5,830 nucleotides of DNA from RUG11867 sp964472425 (lineage in GTDB: Bacteria; Bacillota_I; Bacilli_A; RF39; UBA660): contig CAYYLF010000078.1 of the NCBI GenBank assembly GCA_964472425.1, positions 1 to 5,830 on the forward strand, in the 5' to 3' direction. How positions within the stretch are numbered: position 1 is the stretch's first letter; each line of letters begins with the position of its first letter. The notes under the pieces are model-generated. The model was not told where the DNA came from. It saw only the letters and a program-made list of their open reading frames with translations, and made no database searches. A program made the translations under genes and the position numbers. This document shows positions 1-5,591 of the stretch, piece after piece.

Positions 1-861
1 ACTATTTGGATTAGCAATCGCTTCTCCTTCTGTTTGAATGTAAGCGATATATCCGGCGTTCCCATCGGATACGAGATAACTCATAACTGTCTTATCTTGA
101 GCACTCGATATATCGTAGGTGTAGACTGCATTTTCTTTCGGATTCATCGTCGTCTCAAAGATTACTTTTGTGATGTCACTTTTATGTGTCCACATTTTAT
201 TATTATAATCCCATCCAATGGCCATTATCATGTTTTCTGGTATCTTGCTTCGAGAATCTTCAGCCCAGAAGTTCGAGTAGAATACTGCACTCAAATCCGA
301 TTCTTGATTTACGTCTTCTAATCTATTCAAAGTTACAGTCAGTTCGTATTCGACAGTCGCTCCGACTGGTATTATCAAATCTTCAGCTAAGTTCTGTCTC
401 GATGGTTCTTTACTTCTAGGTACCAAAGCATCCCTTATTACTGGTACAGCACTTCCATCTTCTGTGATGTAAGATAAGGTATAAGTCAAGCTGCCTGAAA
501 TAAAACTGTTTACTAACCCATCCCAAAACATGTTGACTCGGGCTTCGGCTGTTCCCGTATTTTCTATCAAAAACTTTTTCGTGATTGACTCCCCGAACTT
601 GAGTTCGCCACTCACTCCGTTGTCGTTGTCCGCGAATCGGACACTCACTTTGGCTGTGGTGATAGTACTTTCCAGTTCCTTTTTTTGAGTCGACGTCGCA
701 AAGTATGCGAATGAAACTGAGCCAATTGCAAGAAAACATATGGCTATGAGCATTATTCCTAGAATGCGTTTGTACTGGGAAGGTTTATTTTTTAACGCCC
801 CCCCCCAATTTGCTTTTAGATTGGGTAATTCAGACGATTTTTGCTTGCTCAAAAGATTCAT
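1..861 (-). CDS. Surface/secreted protein with TasA-like signal anchor, likely BspA-type; 3' end cut by window edge
   Basis: The frame is open from ATG at 861 to the window edge (287 codons, no stop), so only the N-terminal part is visible. Residues 1-32 are polar and basic; residues 33-55 form a hydrophobic segment ending in SVSFAYFATS, resembling the signal peptides of SipW-processed TasA/camelysin-type proteins. Residues 70-200 look like a beta-rich extracellular domain (VSVRFADNDNG, KKFLIENTGTAEARV). Residues 225-287, including ITKVIFETTMNP, YDISSAQDKTVMSYLV and EAIANPNS, resemble from memory the stretch before the leucine-rich repeats of BspA-family surface proteins of gut Firmicutes, so such repeats may follow outside the window. 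The start is supported by AGGAAGG about 12 nt upstream and a strong promoter. An alternative ATG at 753 (residue 37) would still give a hydrophobic leader but without the basic N-region. A nine-G run encodes residues 19-22. Secretion or surface location is well supported; the BspA assignment is an inference. Confidence 0.8.
   Translation of the reverse strand, partial: MNLLSKQKSSELPNLKANWGGALKNKPSQYKRILGIMLIAICFLAIGSVSFAYFATSTQKKELESTITTAKVSVRFADNDNGVSGELKFGESITKKFLIENTGTAEARVNMFWDGLVNSFISGSLTYTLSYITEDGSAVPVIRDALVPRSKEPSRQNLAEDLIIPVGATVEYELTVTLNRLEDVNQESDLSAVFYSNFWAEDSRSKIPENMIMAIGWDYNNKMWTHKSDITKVIFETTMNPKENAVYTYDISSAQDKTVMSYLVSDGNAGYIAYIQTEGEAIANPNS
798..806 (-). repeat. Homopolymer G(9) tract inside the surface protein gene
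   Basis: Nine consecutive C on the plus strand, read as nine G in the coding strand, encode Trp-Gly-Gly-Ala at residues 19-22. At this length the surface protein frame is open. With eight G the next codons are CGT TAA; with ten G they are GGC GTT AAA AAA TAA. Either single-base slip therefore truncates the product at about residue 23-26, before the membrane segment. Such tracts in surface protein genes are a known substrate for slipped-strand mispairing. A sequencing length error is the alternative. Confidence 0.9.
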
Positions 862-918
862 ATTTCTTATTTTCCCTTCCTTTATGAGAACACTATTTTC
901 TCTCTTATCTTAATTAGA

Positions 919-947
919 ATTATACTCGAATTGTCTCGCGCGGTCAA
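919..947 (-). promoter_or_regulatory. Sigma-A-type promoter for the surface protein gene
   Basis: On the minus strand TTGACC (942-947) is separated by exactly 17 nt from a perfect TATAAT (919-924). Transcription would start near 912, giving a 5' leader of about 50 nt before the ATG at 861. The leader holds a weak 5-bp hairpin (886-902) and a purine-rich AGGAAGG ribosome binding site. The promoter lies wholly between the recG stop and the surface protein gene, so this gene can be expressed independently of recG. Confidence 0.85.
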
Positions 948-965
948 CTATTATTTAGAGGAGTT

Positions 966-2945
966 TTAATCCAAATGCATGAGAGAGTCGATGATTTTTC
1001 GATATTCCGGATAGTCTTCGAAATCGGCATCTTTGTTTTCCTCGATGAATTTGGCGGAGTCGACGTTCGCCTTCGTGAGGAGAGTCATATCGGTTTGGAG
1101 GTTGGCAATTTTGAAGACCATATCTCCACTTTGTCTCACTCCGAAGAGGTCCCCTTCTCCACGCATCTTGAAGTCTTGTTCGCTTATGTAGAAGCCATCG
1201 GAAGATTCGCAGAGGACTTTTAGGCGGTCGGCATTTTTGTCGCTTATCAGGATGCAGGTCGAGTCGAGGGAGTTGCGGCCTATGCGTCCTCGGAGTTGGT
1301 GCATGGAGGCGAGTCCGAAGCGTTCGGCATTGAAGATGACCATCATGGTCGCGTTCGGGACGTCGACTCCGACTTCTATGACGGTCGTCGAGACGAGAAT
1401 GCGAGTAAGGCCGGACGCGAAGTCTTCCATGGCTTTCTCTTTTTCTTCCGGTTTCATTCGACCGTGCAAGAGTCCGATAGGTACTTTGCCGGAGAAGGCA
1501 GACTCGAGTTTCTTTTTCAAGGTAATCGCGTCCATCAATTGTATTTCGTCCGACGGCTCGATTAGAGGACAGACGACGTATACTTCGTGGCCGTTTTTGA
1601 TTTCGGTTAACATGAGACCGAGAACATCTTTGATTTCCCTATTCTTTTTGAGTAAGGTGATGATTTCTTTGCGTCCGGCGGGTTTGGTTTTGATTAGCGA
1701 GATGTCCATGTCACCATAGATGGTGAGAGCGTACGTTCGCGGGATAGGCGTCGCACTCATGTAGAGGACGTCCGAGAGGTGGCCTTTATTTTGGAAAGTG
1801 CTTCGTTGGTTGACTCCGAAGCGGTGTTGCTCGTCCGTGATGACGAGTCCGAGGTTTGAGAAGTGGACGTCACTTTCGAGAACCGCATGAGTACCAATCA
1901 GAAGGTCGATTTCACCGTTGGACAGGTCTTCTAAGATTTTGGTTCTCTCTTTTTTGGGCGTTTTACCTTTCAAGAGTTCGACCCGAAGACCGTGAGGTGC
2001 AAACAGTTTCGTGATGTTGTAGTAGTGCTGAGTCGCCAGAATTTCGGTCGGCACGAGGAGTGCACTTTGGTAGCCGGAGATGGCATTGTAGTAGATGCCG
2101 GCGACCGCGACTATCGTTTTACCACTTCCGACGTCTCCTAAAAGCAGACGGTTCATGCGTTTAGGAAGACGCAGGTCGTGAACTATATCCTTTATCGACG
2201 TGCATTGGTCTTCGGTGAGGGCAAATGGAAGATTCGAGGTAAAATGGTCGACCACGTTTTCTTCGGTCGTGCGCGGAAGTCCGTCGGTCTCGGTGCGACA
2301 GGATTTCAAGTAGTTTATTTTGAACATGAAGCGAAATAGTTCTTCGTATTTGCATCGTTCGATGGACTCGGTCATCTCGGCGAGGTCACGAGGATTGTGA
2401 ATTTTGGCGATGGCCGTAGGTTTGTCCTGGTAGTCGTATTCTTCACACAAGTATTCGGGGATGTAGTCCGTGATGAGGGGATTTGTCTCCAGCAGATTGT
2501 GAACTAGATTTCCTATCAATTTGGAAGTTATTCCACTCGTCACGTGGTAGACGGGTTCGATGTACGTTTCGTCTATGCTTCCGTGCATGATGTTCGAAGC
2601 GGTTATCGTGTTCTTTTTTTCGTCGTAGACTCCCAGGACCGTAATGGTTTGGCCGCGTCTTAAATTGTTTTTCATGAAGGCACGATTAAAAATCGTCACG
2701 TTTACTAATTGGTCGTGGGTCTCGATGCGGAAAGAGAGTTTGTTTAGGCTCTTCTTTATGTACGTGGTGACTGGAGTCGTCTCGATTATTCCGGCGACGA
2801 CCACTTCTCCATGAATAAGGTCTGTCGGCGCGATAGTATTGTATCGAAACGGAAAATAATCTATCAAGTCGCCTTCCGTATAAATTCCCAGTTTGTTTAA
2901 TAGAGTCAGAGTCTTGGGCCCTACTCCTTTGATGTCTTTTAGCAT
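966..2945 (-). CDS. recG: ATP-dependent DNA helicase RecG
   Basis: This is a complete 659-aa RecG, slightly short of the usual 670-700 aa. RecG is a cytoplasmic superfamily 2 translocase that remodels stalled replication forks and branch-migrates Holliday junctions and R-loops. The N-terminus shows a helix-hairpin-helix-like IKGVGPKTLTLLNKLGI (5-21), followed by the OB-fold wedge domain (about 45-130). Helicase motifs are intact: FALTEDQ (241-247), Walker A GDVGSGKT (270-277), Walker B/II DEQH (371-374), motif III SATP (397-400), motif V STTVIEVGVDVPNA (519-532) and motif VI QLRGRIGR (550-557). The RecG-specific TRG-type region EQDFKMRGEGDLFGVRQSG is at 589-607. The start is ATG at 2945 with a modest GGTGAA seven nt upstream. 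The gene sits between two unrelated units and not in the common fakA-recG-fapR-plsX neighbourhood. No terminator is seen after its TAA, so readthrough into the surface protein gene is possible. Confidence 0.98.
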   Translation of the reverse strand: MLKDIKGVGPKTLTLLNKLGIYTEGDLIDYFPFRYNTIAPTDLIHGEVVVAGIIETTPVTTYIKKSLNKLSFRIETHDQLVNVTIFNRAFMKNNLRRGQTITVLGVYDEKKNTITASNIMHGSIDETYIEPVYHVTSGITSKLIGNLVHNLLETNPLITDYIPEYLCEEYDYQDKPTAIAKIHNPRDLAEMTESIERCKYEELFRFMFKINYLKSCRTETDGLPRTTEENVVDHFTSNLPFALTEDQCTSIKDIVHDLRLPKRMNRLLLGDVGSGKTIVAVAGIYYNAISGYQSALLVPTEILATQHYYNITKLFAPHGLRVELLKGKTPKKERTKILEDLSNGEIDLLIGTHAVLESDVHFSNLGLVITDEQHRFGVNQRSTFQNKGHLSDVLYMSATPIPRTYALTIYGDMDISLIKTKPAGRKEIITLLKKNREIKDVLGLMLTEIKNGHEVYVVCPLIEPSDEIQLMDAITLKKKLESAFSGKVPIGLLHGRMKPEEKEKAMEDFASGLTRILVSTTVIEVGVDVPNATMMVIFNAERFGLASMHQLRGRIGRNSLDSTCILISDKNADRLKVLCESSDGFYISEQDFKMRGEGDLFGVRQSGDMVFKIANLQTDMTLLTKANVDSAKFIEENKDADFEDYPEYRKIIDSLMHLD

Positions 2946-2951
2946 TGTTAC

Positions 2952-2972
2952 TTCACCATATTAAGTATACCA
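2952..2972 (-). promoter_or_regulatory. Candidate extended -10 promoter and ribosome binding site for recG
   Basis: The minus strand carries TGGTATACT (2964-2972), which fits an extended -10 element (TGn plus TATACT). No good -35 is present at 16-18 nt, as is common for extended -10 promoters. Transcription would start about 12-14 nt before the recG ATG. GGTGAA (2952-2957) is a weak Shine-Dalgarno match. The location just after the terminator of the preceding unit makes a dedicated recG promoter plausible. Confidence 0.45.
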
Positions 2973-3026
2973 AATATGAAGGGAAAACGCATTGTAAAAT
3001 GGTAAATTTGTCAAAATTTGAGTATG

Positions 3027-3061
3027 CAAAAACCGTCGCGTATGCATTTGCGACGGTTTTA
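3027..3061 (-). terminator. Rho-independent terminator of the coat-protein operon
   Basis: A perfect 11-bp inverted repeat (3029-3039 with 3050-3060, core CCGTCGC/GCGACGG) encloses a 10-nt loop. Read on the minus strand the stem is followed by a short T run at 3028-3032, partly contributed by the stem itself. It begins 5 nt after the stop codon of the CotF-like gene and lies upstream of the recG promoter, insulating recG. The plus-strand reading also ends in TTTT, but no plus-strand gene needs it. Confidence 0.88.
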
Positions 3062-3065
3062 GAGT

Positions 3066-3317
3066 TTATCCTATTGCGCTATCGTATTTGTTGCGAGCTT
3101 TGGCGAGTTTAGATTCCGGTACGTCTTCTATGTTGTAGAGACCAGCACTCTCCATTTCGGAGAAGATGTCTCCTTGCATAGTCAAGAATTGTCCTAACGT
3201 ATCCGAGAAGGTCTTCTTCACTTTCTGGTTATTCGACTCGATAGCTCCGTGCATCATGATGTCACAGGCATTTTTGGTGAGAGTCAAAGCAGTGTTCATG
3301 ATTATTTTATCTTCCAT
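3066..3317 (-). CDS. CotF-like spore coat family protein
   Basis: An 83-aa soluble helical protein without signal peptide or membrane segment. The stretch LTLTKNACDIMMHGAIES (12-29), then TFSDTLGQFLTMQGDIFSEMESAGLY (36-61), matches the pattern of the CotF coat family: a conserved HG.IE motif, a T(F)...L..L.MQ..I...M helix and a terminal G-W/L-Y. In sporeformers, members are small coat or inner-layer structural proteins; homologues also occur in lineages whose sporulation is doubtful, where the role is unclear. The start is ATG at 3317, preceded at 6 nt by a perfect AGGAGG (3324-3329). It is the second gene of a two-gene unit, 10 nt after the 59-aa gene, followed at once by a strong terminator. 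Family membership is recognised by eye from memory; spore function is an inference. Confidence 0.75.
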   Translation of the reverse strand: MEDKIIMNTALTLTKNACDIMMHGAIESNNQKVKKTFSDTLGQFLTMQGDIFSEMESAGLYNIEDVPESKLAKARNKYDSAIG

Positions 3318-3323
3318 AATTAT

Positions 3324-3330
3324 CCTCCTA
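3324..3330 (-). promoter_or_regulatory. Ribosome binding site overlapping the upstream stop codon
   Basis: The TAG stop of the 59-aa gene (3328-3330) shares two bases with AGGAGG (3324-3329) that serves the CotF-like ATG at 3317. Ribosomes terminating on the first gene sit on the initiation site of the second, suggesting translational coupling and fixed stoichiometry of the two products. Confidence 0.85.
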
Positions 3331-3507
3331 TTCTTCTATAAGTTTGTAGTATTTTTTGTAGACCGATTTGGTCAAGGTCTCTAAGTCATCGAGAACCTTT
3401 TTGAAGTTTTCGTCGTCCAAACCTATTTTATAATTCGATATGTATTCTTCGATACTTTGTAGGTGTGAAAGGACGTCTTCCGTGTATAACAGTTCTTTTT
3501 CACTCAT
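3328..3507 (-). CDS. Small helical protein (59 aa), partner of the CotF-like protein
   Basis: Starts MSEKELLYTEDVLSHLQSIE and is predicted to be two amphipathic helices, roughly residues 3-24 and 31-58, with many charged residues and no signal or membrane segment. The ATG at 3507 is chosen over an upstream in-frame TTG at 3537 because AGGAGGG (3514-3520) lies 6 nt before it; the longer form would translate the ribosome binding site itself. It is the first gene of a two-gene unit with the CotF-like gene, separated by 10 nt. From memory, Clostridia carry small coat-associated proteins of similar size and pattern (ELLYIEDALSHE-like N-termini) next to CotF genes, so a coat-associated role is plausible but inferred. 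No confident promoter is seen in the short space after the upstream terminator. Confidence 0.8.
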   Translation of the reverse strand: MSEKELLYTEDVLSHLQSIEEYISNYKIGLDDENFKKVLDDLETLTKSVYKKYYKLIEE

Positions 3508-3513
3508 AAAATT

Positions 3514-3520
3514 CCCTCCT
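3514..3520 (-). promoter_or_regulatory. Ribosome binding site deciding the start of the 59-aa gene
   Basis: AGGAGGG on the minus strand lies 6 nt before ATG at 3507, an ideal Shine-Dalgarno arrangement that rules out the longer TTG-initiated reading from 3537. Confidence 0.9.
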
Positions 3521-3566
3521 GAGCATAGTATCTGCAAGATTGGGAGTTTAATTCTTCGAAATCAGC

Positions 3567-3602
3567 AAAAAAGATGACCAATTTTTTCTAGTCGGTCATC
3601 TT
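3567..3602 (-). terminator. Intrinsic terminator overlapping the 3' end of the 265-aa gene
   Basis: A perfect 9-bp inverted repeat AAGATGACC / GGTCATCTT (3594-3602 with 3571-3579) with a 14-nt loop is followed on the minus strand by a T run at 3567-3572. The upstream arm is coding sequence (codons for Lys-Met-Thr), and the TAG stop (3588-3590) lies in the loop. It closes the two-gene operon and separates it from the coat-protein pair. Confidence 0.87.
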
Positions 3603-4385
3603 GGCTATAGTATAGTTTTTAAAATCGCACGAATCGTCAACGCTCTGTTTCTCGGGATATGGCATTTTGGAGACTCTATCGCATATTTTGAGGAACGTTT
3701 TCACGATGATGCGATGCTCGGGAGTGAGTTTCGTGCTCAAGAGGTCGGTGAGGTAAATGGCATATTCCGACAGTTCGTCGTTCGTAAAGTGAGTTCGAAT
3801 GTTGGAGTACGATTCTTTAGTACGAGCATTTTTACTTTTGATGGCACGGTACAGTTTGTCCATGCGCGTGGTATAAGTGACAGGTTCTAAATTTAGAAAG
3901 TTCATCTGCTCGATTAAGAGAACGGGTTCGTCCGATTCGATTTGGTGGGAACTCTCAAGTACGTTTTTACAGAAATGTTCGACATCGAAGGTGCCATCTT
4001 GCAATTTGGAAAAAGCGACGGACATTTTGAAAGAAAGTTCCGGAATGTAGTAAGGCTCGACGCGGACATAGAGGTTTTTGATGGCGATTTTCAGTAAGTA
4101 TAGTTTGAAGCCGTAGGCATTGCCGGCGTTTTTTCTTTCCAGCTCGAGAACTTCCTTCACCAGCGTATCCAAGCGAGTAAGTGTGCCCAACAATCCGTAT
4201 TTAGAAGTCAGTTCGTCTAAGATGCTTTGGTACATGAGGTCGACTGTGTTGATGTCTGGTTGTCCATCAGGACGAATACGCAGCAAATTTTCGAGTTCGT
4301 ATTGTGGTATACGAGTTAAAGGCGTTTCATTTTCGAGCAAGGTGACGATGAGTTTGGTATACAGAAGTTCGTGCATGGAAATCAT
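3588..4385 (-). CDS. Hypothetical protein (265 aa), second gene of an unrecognised two-gene operon
   Basis: I do not recognise this protein. It looks soluble and mainly helical, with no signal peptide, membrane span or nucleotide-binding motif. The N-terminal half (about 1-110) is rich in Leu, Glu and Lys, with runs such as LLGTLTRLDTLVKEVLELERK. The C-terminal half contains IKSKNARTKESYSNIR and a helical ELSEYAIYLTDLLSTKL segment. Cysteines are few and not in a metal-binding pattern. The start is ATG at 4385, or ATG at 4376 three codons later; the only Shine-Dalgarno-like sequence is a poor AGAAAG, which sits too close to the first ATG and about 11 nt from the second. It follows the 343-aa gene after 17 nt and is probably translated from the same message. 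Its last codons form one arm of a terminator. The length, clean frame and operon position support a real gene. Confidence 0.82.
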   Translation of the reverse strand: MISMHELLYTKLIVTLLENETPLTRIPQYELENLLRIRPDGQPDINTVDLMYQSILDELTSKYGLLGTLTRLDTLVKEVLELERKNAGNAYGFKLYLLKIAIKNLYVRVEPYYIPELSFKMSVAFSKLQDGTFDVEHFCKNVLESSHQIESDEPVLLIEQMNFLNLEPVTYTTRMDKLYRAIKSKNARTKESYSNIRTHFTNDELSEYAIYLTDLLSTKLTPEHRIIVKTFLKICDRVSKMPYPEKQSVDDSCDFKNYTIAKMTD

Positions 4386-4402
4386 TTCTTTCTATTAATC
4401 AT

Positions 4403-5434
4403 TTATTTGCTTTCGACAGGTATGAATTTGAGTTCATGGCCAGGCTTCATCATCGCATCGAGGGTTATTTTGGAAGCGAAGGCGGTGGCAAGGCGAATTT
4501 CGTCGATTAAAAGTTCTTTGTCTTCGGCTGTAGCTTCGCGCCATACGCCGTATTCGCGAATCATGTTCATATCAAAGTTGTAAATGAGATCTTTGTCTTT
4601 CGCTTCGACTAGACGGTCGTTTAGGCCGATCCTTATGAGAAGTATTCTGCCAGACGTGTAGTCGCCTTCCACGTAAGGTGTCAAGATGTGCTCGACTCTT
4701 TGGTAGTGCAATTCTTCGATTCTGCGTATCGTAGTGTAAGCAATACGCGAGCTATGCGATTTAAACATTACGCGCCCTTCGTAGTTAGGATTCGTAATGC
4801 TCATCCGTATGTAAGAGGCGTGATTACCTTCGAGGTCGATTTCGATTCGTTTGGTGTATTCTTCAAATTCGTCGAGGTCGAATTTACCTTGGAACGGATT
4901 GATGGCAAGGTCCATCATTTTCAATTCTTCGGCTAGTATGGTATCTTCGTCAGTTCGAGGCGTACTTTCGGGAATCCTCGGAGCTGCAACGAGAGGAAGT
5001 TTTTCACGCATTTTGGCAAGAGCATCTTTTTGGCAGTTCTCAATTTCGTGAAGCGTGAGCAAATTTATTACTTCGAGTAAATCCTTGAGAGACGGAATGC
5101 TATAGATACGAATGTACCCTGTAGAGCATGAGCTTTCGAAGTATTTTTCTTCAAATTCGTTCGAATTGGGGTTATCCAATTGAACGTTTACAAATCTCCA
5201 TTCGTCGTGGTCGTCGTTTAAAAGTTTAAATCCATCGTTTCCAACGTAGTTTTGGAATATTCGGTAGCCGAGCGGCAGAGGAAATTTACCTATTATTACT
5301 GCAGCCTGTTCATCGAAGTATAAAACATAGTCGTGCCAACGATGAAGCTCGGTATCAGTACCGTTTTTTTTATAAGTCCCTATTTTATCCGTTTTTAAAA
5401 ATTTCATTGCAACGTCAAAATCAATTTTACGCAT
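4403..5434 (-). CDS. Hypothetical protein (343 aa), first gene of an unrecognised two-gene operon
   Basis: I do not recognise this protein. It is probably cytoplasmic: no signal peptide or membrane segment. It seems to have two domains. Residues 1-145 are mixed alpha/beta (HRWHDYVLYFDEQAAVIIGK, FPLPLGYRIFQNYVGNDGF) and end in a helix. A proline-rich linker follows at about 147-165 (PRIPESTPRTDED), then a second mixed domain 166-343 (RIEIDLEGNHASYIRMSITN, GRILLIRIGLNDRLVE, AFASKITLDAMMKPG). No catalytic motif stands out. The start is ATG at 5434, five nt after AGGTGGG (5440-5446). An in-frame GTG at 5476 would add 14 residues but would read through that ribosome binding site and an inverted repeat. 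The 265-aa gene follows after 17 nt. TGG encodes tryptophan several times, consistent with the standard code. Confidence 0.85.
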   Translation of the reverse strand: MRKIDFDVAMKFLKTDKIGTYKKNGTDTELHRWHDYVLYFDEQAAVIIGKFPLPLGYRIFQNYVGNDGFKLLNDDHDEWRFVNVQLDNPNSNEFEEKYFESSCSTGYIRIYSIPSLKDLLEVINLLTLHEIENCQKDALAKMREKLPLVAAPRIPESTPRTDEDTILAEELKMMDLAINPFQGKFDLDEFEEYTKRIEIDLEGNHASYIRMSITNPNYEGRVMFKSHSSRIAYTTIRRIEELHYQRVEHILTPYVEGDYTSGRILLIRIGLNDRLVEAKDKDLIYNFDMNMIREYGVWREATAEDKELLIDEIRLATAFASKITLDAMMKPGHELKFIPVESK

Positions 5435-5439
5435 ATAAA

Positions 5440-5446
5440 CCCACCT
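5440..5446 (-). promoter_or_regulatory. Ribosome binding site deciding the start of the 343-aa gene
   Basis: AGGTGGG on the minus strand lies 5 nt before ATG at 5434. The upstream GTG at 5476 has only a GAAGG that directly abuts it, so the ATG is the better start. Confidence 0.8.
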
Positions 5447-5451
5447 GATTT

Positions 5452-5474
5452 GAATACTTTGTAAGCAAGTATTC
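5452..5474 (-). promoter_or_regulatory. Inverted repeat upstream of the two-gene operon, possible operator
   Basis: Two perfect 8-nt arms, GAATACTT and AAGTATTC, are separated by 7 nt, about 18 nt before the ATG at 5434. The dyad size (23 nt) suits a dimeric helix-turn-helix repressor, but it could also form an RNA hairpin in the leader. A weak extended -10-like TGTTATCAT (5489-5497) lies just upstream without a convincing -35, which would place the dyad near the transcription start. The arms are seen directly; operator function is an inference. Confidence 0.45.
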
Positions 5475-5591
5475 ACCCTTCTATAAAAATGATAACACAG
5501 GGTCGGACAAAATTCTACAATTTTCGGTCGATTATATAGAAAAAAATTCGATGGTGGATTTAGGGCTAGTTTCTAAATATGGTAAAGTTAT

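Noticed and set aside
34..419. Two overlapping plus-strand open frames
   Set aside because: They are antisense to the surface protein frame, which has a promoter, a signal segment and family-like sequence.
416..739. Minus-strand open frame of 107 codons
   Set aside because: It is out of frame within the surface protein gene; its composition (many Arg, Cys, Trp, His) is typical of a shadow frame.
1237..1719. Long plus-strand open frame (160 codons), with others at 975-1223 and 1296-1565
   Set aside because: They are antisense to the intact recG, have no convincing ribosome binding site and show no recognisable protein pattern; they are by-products of recG codon use.
2161..2355. Minus-strand 64-codon frame
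   Set aside because: It is a shadow in another frame inside recG.
3166..3384. Plus-strand frame with a hydrophobic C-terminal segment, small-toxin-like at first sight
   Set aside because: It is antisense to the two well-supported coat-pair genes and has no ribosome binding site; the hydrophobicity arises from the reverse complement of Lys/Glu/Asp-rich codons.
3328..3537. Longer TTG-initiated form of the 59-aa protein
   Set aside because: The extra residues are the translated ribosome binding site; AGGAGGG sits 6 nt before the internal ATG.
4120..4583. Plus-strand frames across the junction of the two unknown genes
   Set aside because: They are antisense to both operon genes with no initiation signals; the minus-strand genes have continuous frames, and the upstream gene has a good ribosome binding site.
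4688..5051. Plus-strand frames inside the 343-aa gene
   Set aside because: They are shadow frames with no start signal or recognisable sequence.
5475..5591. Non-coding gap between the Rpn-like tail and the unknown operon, examined for an RNA gene, terminator or mobile element end
   Set aside because: It has AT-rich runs and a short T run on the minus strand (around 5545-5551), but no stem long enough for a confident terminator and no terminal repeats or duplicated target site.
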